Shown here piece by piece: positions 45,653 to 53,628 of a DNA stretch of 64,000 nt. The notes beneath the pieces were generated by a model, which saw only the letters and a list, made by a program, of their open reading frames with translations, did not search any database and had not been told where the DNA came from. The stretch comes from UBA1447 sp002329225 (GTDB lineage Bacteria > Bacillota > Clostridia > Oscillospirales > Acutalibacteraceae), in assembly GCA_050946835.1 (NCBI GenBank), contig JBMNVN010000003.1:265347-329346 (forward strand), in the 5' to 3' direction. Positions within the stretch are counted from its first letter, which is position 1. Every line of letters starts with the position of its first letter. Made by a program: the position numbers and the translations under genes.

Positions 45653-46495
45653 TTATTTGAACGCAATATAAAAATATGCGGCGCCTGAAAGGTTTAAGCC
45701 CGCCGAACAGCCTTCAACCGTATAGGCGGAACCTTGCAGGAGTTTAAACCCGCTCGTGCCGAGTTCCAGCCCCAGAGTACCGCCGTCCTCCGCCGCAAAG
45801 CCCCAATAACTGCGGCCGCTACCCGTACTTGCGTCAAAAGTGACTGACGGATATTCAGCCGCAAACACCGCTACCGTCTTAGGTCTAAAGCCCAGAGTGA
45901 TTGTGCGGGAAGACATTCCGTTGCCGAAGTAACTCCCCGTTACAAAGGGGCTGTTCCACAGTTCTTTATCCTGCCCGGTCACATGAATTTCGCTGTCGCT
46001 TATGTGGCTGCCGCAGAGCAGGTCTTTGCTTAAAAAGGAAGGGAAACTCAGCCCCGTACTCACCGCCGGGCAAAAGTCGGCCTGAATGTTTATAAATGCG
46101 CTCAGCACCAGGGCGTCGGTATCCCTGTCCGCTTTAATCTGCCCGCAGCCGGAATTTAAAATGTTCAGCTCGGAACCGAAATTCAGGCAATCCACCACAT
46201 CGGTGAACACGTCATAACAGGTTTCTCCCCCCAAGGCAAAGGGCACATGCACGGCAAACTTAATTTTAATCGCCGCCAAACGGCAGTGCTCGTTTTTTAT
46301 AAGCACCCCTTCATCATTTTCGGTAAAGCTGTCCTCAATAATAATATCCTCAATCCCCACCGCAACGGTCACTTTCTTCAAGGGTATCGCCTTGGGTGCG
46401 GGCGGGAACTCCGTAATAAAACGGATATTCGCCAGTTCCGGCCTTGTTTTAAGCCAATCGACTATGCCGCCGGGCAGGGCGCTTATCTCACTCAT
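45653..46495 (-). CDS. Phage tail-terminator-like protein with a surface-type C-terminus
   Basis: A 280-residue protein, last of the phage cassette. The first 165 residues (PGGIVDWLKTRPELANIRF, VTVAVGIEDIIIEDSF) resemble tail terminator/minor capsid proteins. The C-terminal 90 residues (TITLGFRPKTVAVFAAEYP to LNLSGAAYFYIAFK) look like the small C-terminal domains of phage tail fibres. This fusion is unusual. Start ATG 46493-46495 follows GGAAAGGAAGATG. An upstream extension to 46561 is cysteine-rich and lacks a ribosome site. Confidence 0.6.
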   Translation of the reverse strand: MSEISALPGGIVDWLKTRPELANIRFITEFPPAPKAIPLKKVTVAVGIEDIIIEDSFTENDEGVLIKNEHCRLAAIKIKFAVHVPFALGGETCYDVFTDVVDCLNFGSELNILNSGCGQIKADRDTDALVLSAFINIQADFCPAVSTGLSFPSFLSKDLLCGSHISDSEIHVTGQDKELWNSPFVTGSYFGNGMSSRTITLGFRPKTVAVFAAEYPSVTFDASTGSGRSYWGFAAEDGGTLGLELGTSGFKLLQGSAYTVEGCSAGLNLSGAAYFYIAFK

Positions 46496-46565
46496 ATCAT
46501 CTTCCTTTCCTACGCTTATAATAAGCATTTTTGTCAATGCGGAACAGCATTTTATGCACAATCCG

Positions 46566-46590
46566 CCTGTAAAGGTTAAGCGCTTTACAG
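46566..46590. repeat. CCTGTAAAG-N8-CTTTACAG hairpin in the phage cassette
   Basis: CCTGTAAAG (46566-46574), 8-base loop, CTTTACAG (46583-46590). The same stem and loop size occur at 197-221 and 33615-33640. Confidence 0.6.
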
Positions 46591-46618
46591 CGCTTTTGAC
46601 CCGCCTTTTAATTTTTAA

Positions 46619-46945
46619 TCAATCCACACCTGTCATTTCTCTGATTATCGCCCAGATATAGAACACTTTTTCGCCCCGACAGACCTTTTCCGCCCGCTCA
46701 ATTTTGTATTGCACGTTCTCGGTTTTAAGGCTGACCTCGGCAGCGGTCAAATCCTTCCCCGGCGGTCCGATATAGAGAAAATAACCCTGAGAGTTAAAGC
46801 CGATAGGCGTGTTGATACCCCCTAAGTACATTTTATTTTTGTACCTGAGGGGCTGAATAAAGGCAAAAAATTCCGGAGTTTCCGTATTGTCCGGCAGACA
46901 CAGGCTCACTTTTCTGCCGTAGAGTTTTGTTAAGTTCGGGAGAAT
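46619..46945 (-). CDS. Phage head-closure-like small protein with apparent ATT start
   Basis: About 109 residues. Its position between connector and tail-terminator genes suggests head closure or a minor capsid protein, though I recognise no signature. A GTG at 46909 is possible but has no ribosome site. A strong AAAGGAGGG (46951-46959) points instead to ATT at 46943-46945, and the frame stays open with IILPNLTKLYGRK in front of the GTG. This is one of three cassette genes with no AUG, GUG or UUG behind a strong ribosome site. Confidence 0.6.
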   Translation of the reverse strand: MLPNLTKLYGRKVSLCLPDNTETPEFFAFIQPLRYKNKMYLGGINTPIGFNSQGYFLYIGPPGKDLTAAEVSLKTENVQYKIERAEKVCRGEKVFYIWAIIREMTGVD

Positions 46946-46972
46946 AATATCCCTCCTTTCATTCGGATTAAA

Positions 46973-47335
46973 TCAAACTCCCGTAAACAGAAAACGGTCG
47001 TCTTTAAGCAGGGGTGCGGCGGCGGCAAAGGCTTCATCCCTGATTTTTTCGGCTGCCGCCAGAAGTTCCCCGGGCTTGCGGCTGACGCTAACGTCCCCCG
47101 CCTTAAAGAGGGTTTCGGGATTTTCCGCCGTTCTTCTTAAAACAAGGCGGTAAAAGGCAAGGGCTGCGGCGGCATTTTCCACTCTGACATCTTCCGGGCA
47201 GGCCTCATCCCGCAGCATACCGCGCAGTTCTTTCAGGGCGGCGGCGCAAAGCCCCGCAGCAAAGGCGCTGCCCTCCGGGGATATATCCGTTATCTGCTTC
47301 AGTGCGCTTAAAACACTCCATTGAGTTACCGTTAT
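46973..47335 (-). CDS. Phage head-tail connector-like protein with apparent ATA start
   Basis: About 121 residues, mostly helical and alanine-rich (SALKQITDISPEG, NAAAALAFYRLVLRR, AEKIRDEAFAAA), as in head-tail connector (gp6-like) proteins. The first ATG, at 47218, would remove 39 residues. Reading further up, the frame is open to a strong AAAGGAGGG (47341-47349) followed by GAAGA and ATA ACG GTA, with no standard start. Initiation at ATA 47333-47335 or the next ACG is likely. The major capsid gene ends 58 bp upstream. Confidence 0.6.
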   Translation of the reverse strand: MTVTQWSVLSALKQITDISPEGSAFAAGLCAAALKELRGMLRDEACPEDVRVENAAAALAFYRLVLRRTAENPETLFKAGDVSVSRKPGELLAAAEKIRDEAFAAAAPLLKDDRFLFTGV

Positions 47336-47357
47336 TCTTCCCTCCTTTATGAAAGAC

Positions 47358-47375
47358 CGGCAGCAAAAACTGCCG
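47358..47375 (-). terminator. Hairpin between capsid and connector genes (possible attenuator)
   Basis: CGGCAG and CTGCCG pair around six bases (47358-47375). On the minus strand the stem is followed by GTCTTTC, a weak U-run. It could reduce expression of the connector relative to capsid. Confidence 0.45.
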
Positions 47376-47392
47376 CCGGCCTTTTTAAAAAT

Positions 47393-48400
47393 CTAAATAG
47401 TCAGCACTCTTGCGGAATCCTTAAAGATTTTGGCGAACCCCGCCACGCAGGTGATTGCCGCCCTTTCCAACTGTCTGTCTATGAGCTTGTCGTACTCGGT
47501 CATAATCTCCCCGGCCCTGACCATCTCCAAAGCGCAGGTTTTATCCAGGCCCACAAGCTTGCCCGCCGACACGGCGGAAGACTTAATGAGGTCTGCACCG
47601 AGGGGCGTAATCTGTTTGCCCGTACGCTGAAAATTAAAGCCAGCCGCCGCATCTTTAAACTCGCTTAAGTTGAGCAGTTTTGCCATAACATCGGGGGAGG
47701 CGATAAAGGCGTTGAGTTCATAAGGGTCAAACAGGTTCCAAAATGTTACCAAATCGCTGTAAGTAAGGGTTCCCGATGCGGCAACGGAACCTGAAGGGGC
47801 GGCGTTTGAGTTGCCGTCACCGTTTATCAGGGTCTGCACCGCATCTTTCATTTGGGAACGGGCAATATAGGCGCCGATCTGTTTCAGCGTTACGGTAAAA
47901 AGATCCAGACGCTGAAAACGGATTGCTTCATAGGAGGCCACCAGCATACGCCCTCTTTTATAGAGGGAAACCAGATTTTCCTGAGTGCGCACCACCGTTT
48001 CGGGTATATAGGCGCCTTCCCCTACGGTTTTAAGCTCTTTTTCGTCATCGGTGGGTACGGAGGTTATTGAACGGTAATCGAGGGCGTCAATCACCGTAAC
48101 CGCCGCAACTATGCGGGGCAGATTGTCGGCCTCCTCCATCCCTCGGCGTACCGCCCGGGCAACGTATTCCGGGAAGAGAGCGGCGGAGTCGGAAGTTTTA
48201 AAAAACTTTTCCACCACATCGCTGCCGGGGCCGCTGACCTTAATATCAAAACGCTTTAACTGACGCTGATAGGCGTCAAGCCCTTCAAGGGGCGTACCCT
48301 TGTAGTTGCCGGAGGGGTCCAATTCCTCCAGGGCGGAGGTGAAAGATTTACCCCAGGAATACAAACCCTTTTCCAGCTTTAAAATGTCATAACCTGCCAT
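47393..48400 (-). CDS. Phage major capsid protein (HK97-fold-like)
   Basis: A 335-residue capsid protein. The N-terminal arm (DILKLEKGLYSWGKSFTSALEELDP) leads into a core with EKFFKTSDSAALFPEYVARAVRRG, an E-loop (DYRSITSVPTDDEKELKTVGEGAYIPE) and an A-domain with NAFIASPDVMAKLL and PLGADLIKSSAV. It lies after the protease and decoration genes, as in HK97-type modules. A GAAGGAGAAATAT ribosome site precedes a normal ATG, consistent with high expression. Confidence 0.82.
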   Translation of the reverse strand: MAGYDILKLEKGLYSWGKSFTSALEELDPSGNYKGTPLEGLDAYQRQLKRFDIKVSGPGSDVVEKFFKTSDSAALFPEYVARAVRRGMEEADNLPRIVAAVTVIDALDYRSITSVPTDDEKELKTVGEGAYIPETVVRTQENLVSLYKRGRMLVASYEAIRFQRLDLFTVTLKQIGAYIARSQMKDAVQTLINGDGNSNAAPSGSVAASGTLTYSDLVTFWNLFDPYELNAFIASPDVMAKLLNLSEFKDAAAGFNFQRTGKQITPLGADLIKSSAVSAGKLVGLDKTCALEMVRAGEIMTEYDKLIDRQLERAAITCVAGFAKIFKDSARVLTI

Positions 48401-48418
48401 ATATTTCTCCTTCCTTTT

Positions 48419-48763
48419 TTACAGGATAAGCCCGGCGGTTTTAGCCGAGGTATCCACATTTAAAACCAAAAGACTGCGCCCGCCCGCGGTGACAACCTTA
48501 ACTCCCCCGGAGCCGTCACCCGCCAAAAGGTTGTAGCCGGGCACAGGCGCCGTACCCGTATAGGGCAGGGTAACAAAGCCGCTTAACTGCACTGCAGCGT
48601 AACCGTTGCCGGCACTGACCGCCGCACCGAAAAAAGCGTCCCCCGCCGTGCAGGGCGCCGCCGTGTTGTTGGCGCCGACTTTAACGGGAATACCTGCTGT
48701 AATGCCCTCCCCCGCACAAAAAGTCGCCGTGTTTGCCATAAGTCCGTTGAATGCTACCGACAT
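48419..48763 (-). CDS. Phage head decoration-like protein
   Basis: A 114-residue beta-rich, Gly/Ala/Thr-rich protein (GEGITAGIPVKVGANNTAAP, YTGTAPVPGYNLLAGDGSGG). Length, composition and its position between protease/scaffold and major capsid genes fit a capsid-stabilising decoration protein. AGGAGGAAAAATT precedes a normal ATG. Family assignment is by context. Confidence 0.62.
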   Translation of the reverse strand: MSVAFNGLMANTATFCAGEGITAGIPVKVGANNTAAPCTAGDAFFGAAVSAGNGYAAVQLSGFVTLPYTGTAPVPGYNLLAGDGSGGVKVVTAGGRSLLVLNVDTSAKTAGLIL

Positions 48764-48775
48764 AATTTTTCCTCC

Positions 48776-49750
48776 TTATATTTGATAATCCGTATTTGCC
48801 GCCGGTTCCTTTTGAGGTTCCGGCTTTAACTGGGGTTTTAAGGGAACCGATTTTTGAGCGTTCTGATAAAAAGCCTGTTTAAGCTCTTTAAGTTCACCGA
48901 GCGGCAGCCTTGAACAGATTGCCGAAAGGCTGTCGGAACCGATTTGCGGCATGGCTATAAGCCCCAGCCGCACCGCCTCCGCAGTCAGTTCTTCCCTGTA
49001 AGCTCTGCCCTCACCGGCCAAGGCTTCCAGCTCCTTTATTTTTTCCGTCAGAGCCTGTTTTTCGTCCCGGTTAAGGGTTAGTTCCTCCTCCCCCGTTTCG
49101 AGGGCTTTTAAAATGTCTTCCAATGTATAATCCTCCTTTTTGTTTTTAAACTTTTTCACTACGCCCGCCGCCCTTTGGGCGGGCACCGCCACAAAAGACC
49201 ACTCGTAGGCATCCAGCGGCTCGCCGAGCACCGTGTGGCAAAGTTTGCCGTCATAAGTTTTACCCTTTGTGTGGCTGCAGTTGCCCTTTTTTCTGTCCGC
49301 CCCGCAAACCGAACAGTAAAGCCGCCCCACCGCACAGCCCACGCTCACCTCCTTTTTAATACCGGCATCAATTTCCGCCATGAGGTCGGCGTTCTTTGCC
49401 GTTTTGGGCATATAGGCGGCGGCGCTGACGCAGGCATAGGCTTCCCCCAGTGAGTTTAGCCTTTCGGAGTACGTGATTACCCTCGCTTTGTAAATACGGG
49501 CGGTCTGGTCTTTTGCATCCATGGAATGGTTGAAAAGCCCCGTTTTACCCGTGAACAGACAGGCAAGTTCCTGCAAAGCGGCGGTGTCAAAGCGTTCAAA
49601 ATCCCTGTCAACCTCATTGTCGCAAAGCACCAATGAAAAGGTAAAAACCTCATCGGGGTTCATGGGTCGGCGGGCAAAGCGGTTAATAAGAGCCATGTCT
49701 TCCTCCCCCGGCGAAGAGGGAGCAATGGTTGTTAAAAAATCTTTATTCAG
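48776..49750 (-). CDS. Phage prohead protease fused to scaffold, with apparent CTG start
   Basis: About 324 residues. Residues 25-205 look like an S78-type prohead protease (FNHSMD with His, KKEVSVGC with Ser, YEWSFVAVPAQ) and carry an inserted cysteine knuckle (CSVCGADRKKGNCSHTKG). The rest is helical scaffold-like and ends in a Pro/Lys/Gln tail. A TTG at 49768 lies before the ribosome site. AAAGGAGGG (49757-49765) instead points to CTG 49748-49750, which overlaps the end of the portal gene (CTGAATAA). Translation is probably coupled to portal. Confidence 0.65.
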   Translation of the reverse strand: MNKDFLTTIAPSSPGEEDMALINRFARRPMNPDEVFTFSLVLCDNEVDRDFERFDTAALQELACLFTGKTGLFNHSMDAKDQTARIYKARVITYSERLNSLGEAYACVSAAAYMPKTAKNADLMAEIDAGIKKEVSVGCAVGRLYCSVCGADRKKGNCSHTKGKTYDGKLCHTVLGEPLDAYEWSFVAVPAQRAAGVVKKFKNKKEDYTLEDILKALETGEEELTLNRDEKQALTEKIKELEALAGEGRAYREELTAEAVRLGLIAMPQIGSDSLSAICSRLPLGELKELKQAFYQNAQKSVPLKPQLKPEPQKEPAANTDYQI

Positions 49751-50897
49751 CGTTATCCCTCCTTTCAAAACCGTTTTTCAATTTTTCCGTCTGAGCCTCG
49801 TAATAGCCGGCTCTGCTCAATTCCAGCTTATCCTGCAAGGTAATATCCTCCCACACCGTTTTTGCCCGGCCGGGAAGACCCTCATGGCGCAAAAACACAT
49901 TGCAAATGCGGGCAATAACGGGTGTGAGTACCCTTCGGTAGGCTTCAAGTTCACTGGTGAGGGCATCGGCCTGTTGGGACGACATCCGTTCCGTGGCGCT
50001 CCATGAAAGCCCCAGCATAAAGGGAGGCAGACCGAGTTTAGCCACAATCTGCTCAAGTATCTGCCGCACGGGGACGGTGCTGTCCAGAGCCTGATTATCC
50101 GCCCCTATGACCTTTATCTGCACATCCCCCACCGCCACAAAATCTTTAGGCGGCCCCTGGGCGCGCATTGCCTCCCCCCACTCTTTGGCAATTTGGGTTG
50201 CCCTGTCTTTGGCATAGGCTCTGTCCAGAACATCATTTTGCGGTTTGTAGGTTACAGCAAAACGCAGGTTCCCCATCCGTTCCCAATTGGCGCCTACTGC
50301 GGAAAATATTCTGAGCAGAATATTGCTCACAAAGGGCAGGCCTTTGAGTATGGAATTCCCCGTAAACTCGCCGGGCAGAGGGTTGAGGGCGGAAATCAGC
50401 ACAAGTTCCGGGTAGGGCACCGGCCTCGCTTCAAAACCGTCGTACACATAAACCTGCGGTTCCGTAAAGCTTTCACCGGGACGCAGTTCCAAACCTTTAA
50501 GGGAAGCGTTGTAAAGAGCCGCCGCTTTTCCGTCGGCACCGGTTACAATCTCCCCCACGGCGGTGCCGCAGGTTAAAAGCTGTTCAAAATAGCTGTCCAT
50601 AAAGGCGTGCAGTCCCCGCCTGCCTCCCCCGACGGGAACGTTTTCAATAAAGGCGGCAAGCCTTTTTTCCGACTCCGGCTCACTGCACTCCACTCTGAAC
50701 TCCCCCGTAAGGCGGACAAGTTTGAATATGGCGGCATCTATCACGGGCACCGCCTCCCGCAGAGCGTAATAAAGTTCCATTTGCACCGGCGCAAGGGGAA
50801 GGTGATTTTCAAAAATATCAAAGGGGGTTTTGGGCGGCAGAGTGCGGGGCACCGCAAATGCCGCCCTCCCCTTTGAACGGCTTTTAAATAAGGGCAT
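49743..50897 (-). CDS. Phage portal protein
   Basis: A 384-residue portal-like protein with ALREAVPVIDAAIFKLVRLTGEF at the N-terminus, a GGGRRGLHAFMDSYFEQLLTCGTAVGEIV wing, and a long stem/clip region (VPVRQILEQIVAKLGLPPFMLGLSW, SELEAYRRVLTPVIARICN). It lies directly after the terminase large subunit. GAAAGGAGTAAAA precedes the ATG. Standard portal lengths are 380-500 residues. Confidence 0.82.
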   Translation of the reverse strand: MPLFKSRSKGRAAFAVPRTLPPKTPFDIFENHLPLAPVQMELYYALREAVPVIDAAIFKLVRLTGEFRVECSEPESEKRLAAFIENVPVGGGRRGLHAFMDSYFEQLLTCGTAVGEIVTGADGKAAALYNASLKGLELRPGESFTEPQVYVYDGFEARPVPYPELVLISALNPLPGEFTGNSILKGLPFVSNILLRIFSAVGANWERMGNLRFAVTYKPQNDVLDRAYAKDRATQIAKEWGEAMRAQGPPKDFVAVGDVQIKVIGADNQALDSTVPVRQILEQIVAKLGLPPFMLGLSWSATERMSSQQADALTSELEAYRRVLTPVIARICNVFLRHEGLPGRAKTVWEDITLQDKLELSRAGYYEAQTEKLKNGFERRDNAE

Positions 50898-50947
50898 TTT
50901 TACTCCTTTCTTCAGGATAATTTTTAAGCGGCTGTATTTTCATCAGC

Positions 50948-52207
50948 CTACCGCCTCGGCGCCGCCATTACGCAAAAGCCCGGGTCGGCCTCCCCCTCCA
51001 AGGTGGAAAAGAGGTAGCGGATATCGTCCATGGCGTGATCGTTTTCTTTACGGGGGCTGTCCTTACCCGTGTTTTCTTCCCAGCGATAAAGGGCAAACTC
51101 CCTTATGGTATCTTTACACTCGGGGCTTATTAAAAGCCGCCCGTCTTTTAGAGCGCAGGACACAAGCCTGATACCGTCAAGCACCTCGTTTTTTGCGGGA
51201 ATAACTTTAAACTTGCCGCCCCTGTGCAGACAGGTGATAAAACTTGCCGCCGAAGGGTCAACCACCACCGCCTCCACGGGATAATCCGCCGCCAGAGCCT
51301 CCAAAGCCCGTGAATACTCGTCGTCGGTCTTTTGCTCACCCTCAAGGCGGCTGTCGTAGTAGTATTCCGCTATTCTGTGCCAACAGCCGGAATAATTACC
51401 CCAAAGGCCGAAAGAGGAGGGGTTGACCGTACCGTAATCGCAGGATATTACATAGCGCTCAGCCCTGTAAGGCGGAGGTTCCCGCACATGCATCTGAGAG
51501 TTGAACATCGGGTAAACACAGCCCTCGGTTGCCGTCCACTTACCCAAGACAAAGCGGTCATAAAAGGCGCCGCTGTAAAGTTTTTCATACCGGGCAATAA
51601 TGTTTTCATTAAGAGAAGGATTGTCACGCATGGTAAAGTGAATATACAGGCAGTTTTTCTCTTTCGCCTTTTTTATCCACTCCTCATAAAACCAGTGCAT
51701 GGGCGTTTCCGGGTTGCAGTTAAAGAACAGTTTTGACCCCTCCCGCGAACAGCGGGCAAGAGCCTGTTCCACAAAGGAGCGGGGCATAAGAGCCGCCTCG
51801 TCTAAAAGCACACCGCCGAGGGTCATACCCTGAATAAGGGCGGCGGAGCCTTCATCCTTACCGCCGAAAAGATAAAAGCGGTTTGTCCTGCCCTCCCGGC
51901 TGATTACTATCAGATTTTCAGAACGTTTTTCAGTGTACTCAAAGCCCAACTGCTTCAGTACGGGTAAAATCGGCACGGTCAAATTCCTGCGCAGGGAGGC
52001 AATGGTCTTGCCGCAAAGGGCAAAACTGCCGCCGTCAAAGGCGTAAAAAGCCCAGGCAACAAAGGAGATTGCCATGCAAAGAGTTTTTCCGGAGCGCACC
52101 GCCCCGTCACAAATCACCCCGTCACGCCCGCTATGGGCGCTGCCCGGACACCACCATGTAAGAGCCAGCATCTGCTTTTTTGAAAAAGTAAAAAAGGCGG
52201 CGCTCAC
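50948..52207 (-). CDS. Phage terminase large subunit
   Basis: A 419-residue packaging motor of the PBSX/Terminase_3 type. The ATPase domain has DGAVRSGKT (Walker A), GVLLDEAAL (Walker B) and a coupling motif near FFNCNPETP. The C-terminal RNase H-like nuclease has SCDYGT, AVVVDPSAAS and a late DDIRYL. All residues needed for activity appear intact. Its ATG overlaps the small-subunit stop by 4 bp. Confidence 0.92.
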   Translation of the reverse strand: MSAAFFTFSKKQMLALTWWCPGSAHSGRDGVICDGAVRSGKTLCMAISFVAWAFYAFDGGSFALCGKTIASLRRNLTVPILPVLKQLGFEYTEKRSENLIVISREGRTNRFYLFGGKDEGSAALIQGMTLGGVLLDEAALMPRSFVEQALARCSREGSKLFFNCNPETPMHWFYEEWIKKAKEKNCLYIHFTMRDNPSLNENIIARYEKLYSGAFYDRFVLGKWTATEGCVYPMFNSQMHVREPPPYRAERYVISCDYGTVNPSSFGLWGNYSGCWHRIAEYYYDSRLEGEQKTDDEYSRALEALAADYPVEAVVVDPSAASFITCLHRGGKFKVIPAKNEVLDGIRLVSCALKDGRLLISPECKDTIREFALYRWEENTGKDSPRKENDHAMDDIRYLFSTLEGEADPGFCVMAAPRR

Positions 52208-52710
52208 TTATCCTCTTCACCCGCCGCCGTCAAAGCACGGGCGCCCCACTCCAGCGCCTTGTAAAAGGGAACGGCGCCCTCCTGTGCGGTTTTTGCCTGA
52301 TTGAGTTCACTCAGGTGTTCAAGAGCTTTTATGCGGTCAAAAAACTTGATTTCCAGCCCGCCGCCCTTGGGGCGTTTTAAATCGGAAACGTTCATCAAAT
52401 CCAACTGTTCCATACATTCCTCGCTGAGAGGCTCTTCCGCAAAAAGCAGGCGCAGAGCGTCCGTAACGGGACCGAAAGCCAGACGGCGATAGCCCGCCCG
52501 CACCTCATCATTAAAGGTTTCCCTCTCTGCGGCGATTGAGTTTATCTCCCCCCTTACCTCCCGGCGTGCCAGCAGTTTTGCGGCCGTCCGCTCCGGGCAG
52601 ACGGAAAAACCCGCTTTTGCCGCCGCACCTCTGGCATCCCTGCTTTGGGCATAGAAAAAACAAAAGAGTTTTTCCTTACCCGTCAACTTTTTTTCTTTTA
52701 TTAAACACAT
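52204..52710 (-). CDS. Phage terminase small subunit
   Basis: About 168 residues of the Terminase_2/XtmA type. KKLTGKEKLFCFFYAQSRDARGAAAKAGFSV is the N-terminal DNA-binding helix-turn-helix, then RTAAKLLARREVRGEINSIAA. The start is uncertain: ATG 52708-52710 is very close to GGAAAGGGG, while TTG 52734 adds eight residues but lacks a ribosome site. It is the first gene of the cassette and is preceded by a minus-strand terminator. Confidence 0.78.
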   Translation of the reverse strand: MCLIKEKKLTGKEKLFCFFYAQSRDARGAAAKAGFSVCPERTAAKLLARREVRGEINSIAAERETFNDEVRAGYRRLAFGPVTDALRLLFAEEPLSEECMEQLDLMNVSDLKRPKGGGLEIKFFDRIKALEHLSELNQAKTAQEGAVPFYKALEWGARALTAAGEEDK

Positions 52711-52750
52711 CCCCTTTCCGCTGTTTTTTTGCAATAGTCTTCATAAATAC

Positions 52751-52795
52751 AAAAAACATGCCGAAAACTTATCAAAAAAACGATAAGTTCCGGCA
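52751..52795 (-). terminator. Terminator immediately upstream of the phage cassette
   Basis: TGCCG (52759-52763) with CGGCA (52791-52795) and AACTTATC (52766-52773) with GATAAGTT (52782-52789) form a hairpin. On the minus strand TGTTTTTTG follows. It lies just before the terminase start, with little room for a promoter after it. Confidence 0.65.
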
Positions 52796-52844
52796 AAAAT
52801 TAAAAAATATAACCGCAGTTTTTGTTCATGCTCGGCAAAATTCA

Positions 52845-52873
52845 TTGACTTTATGCGGTGTGTGAATTAGACT
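52845..52873 (+). promoter_or_regulatory. Promoter of the tandem-domain gene at 52999
   Basis: TTGACT (52845-52850), 17 bases, TAGACT (52868-52873). Confidence 0.55.
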
Positions 52874-52998
52874 TTTCTCGGCAGTATAATAACTTTAACT
52901 TCAACCGCTCGACTGAACTTCCTGCCTTGTTGTTTGTATCGATAAGATTTCTCTGCCTTTCAAATCACAGGCAAAAAAGCAGAAAAGGTAATAGTTTT

Positions 52999-53442
52999 AT
53001 GAATTATGTATATAAACTTACTCATGAACGCACACTTGAAACAGAATTAGAAAACGATGAGAAAATATGTGATATCAAATTGTTAGGTTTTTTCACTACG
53101 GATGAAAATTGCAAAAAGATGATTCCTCTCTACCTTAAACAACCGGGTTTTAAGGTTTTCCCTGATGACTTTGTTGTTGAAAAAGTTGAAGCTGATATTG
53201 ATGATTTCAATGAAGTTTTAGGCGATTTTAAATCTTCAGTTTTCTACCTATCTCACGAATGGCATGACGGCAGGTATGACCACGTTTCGAGTTTAGGCTA
53301 TTATTCTTCCAAAAAAAATGCTCAGAAAGCTATGATGTTTTACCAGATGAGCGCAGACTTTCATGAACACATTGACGGTTTTTGCATTGATGAATATGAA
53401 ATTGATAAATGTGAATGGGCAGAAGGTTTTTTCAGTTATTAA
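52999..53442 (+). CDS. Small protein with two tandem DUF7336-like domains
   Basis: A 147-residue protein made of two related halves. Each starts with a (V/F)Y-L-(T/S)HE strand, has a GFF/GYY-(T/S)(T/S) strand and an F(K/H)-x-(F/H)P/I-D-(D/G)F-x-(V/I) core: YKLTHERTLE to FPDDFVVEKVEAD, and FYLSHEWHDG to HIDGFCIDEYEID. The second half ends WAEGFF as in single-domain relatives I know as DUF7336. The family is often near immunity genes but has no proven function. AAAAGGTAATAGTTTT precedes ATG 52999. A frame extension to 52858 is not homologous. Confidence 0.68.
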   Translation: MNYVYKLTHERTLETELENDEKICDIKLLGFFTTDENCKKMIPLYLKQPGFKVFPDDFVVEKVEADIDDFNEVLGDFKSSVFYLSHEWHDGRYDHVSSLGYYSSKKNAQKAMMFYQMSADFHEHIDGFCIDEYEIDKCEWAEGFFSY

Positions 53443-53628
53443 CACTATCAAGACTATAGCAACTCATTTGGATAAATTTCTATTTCGTTATAATACATTA
53501 TCGAAGGAATAAGCGACATTGTGGAAAAATCAGCACAAATTTCTCAGGCAAAAATATAACGATAAGCTGGAGATTCCATGGTAGAATCCCTTTTCAGAGA
53601 TTAAATATCTTTGAGGAGATTCGACAAC

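Noticed and set aside
45653..52734. Type VI secretion or contractile injection system
   Set aside because: No sheath, tube, baseplate or ClpV-type ATPase is present. The genes are packaging and head proteins.
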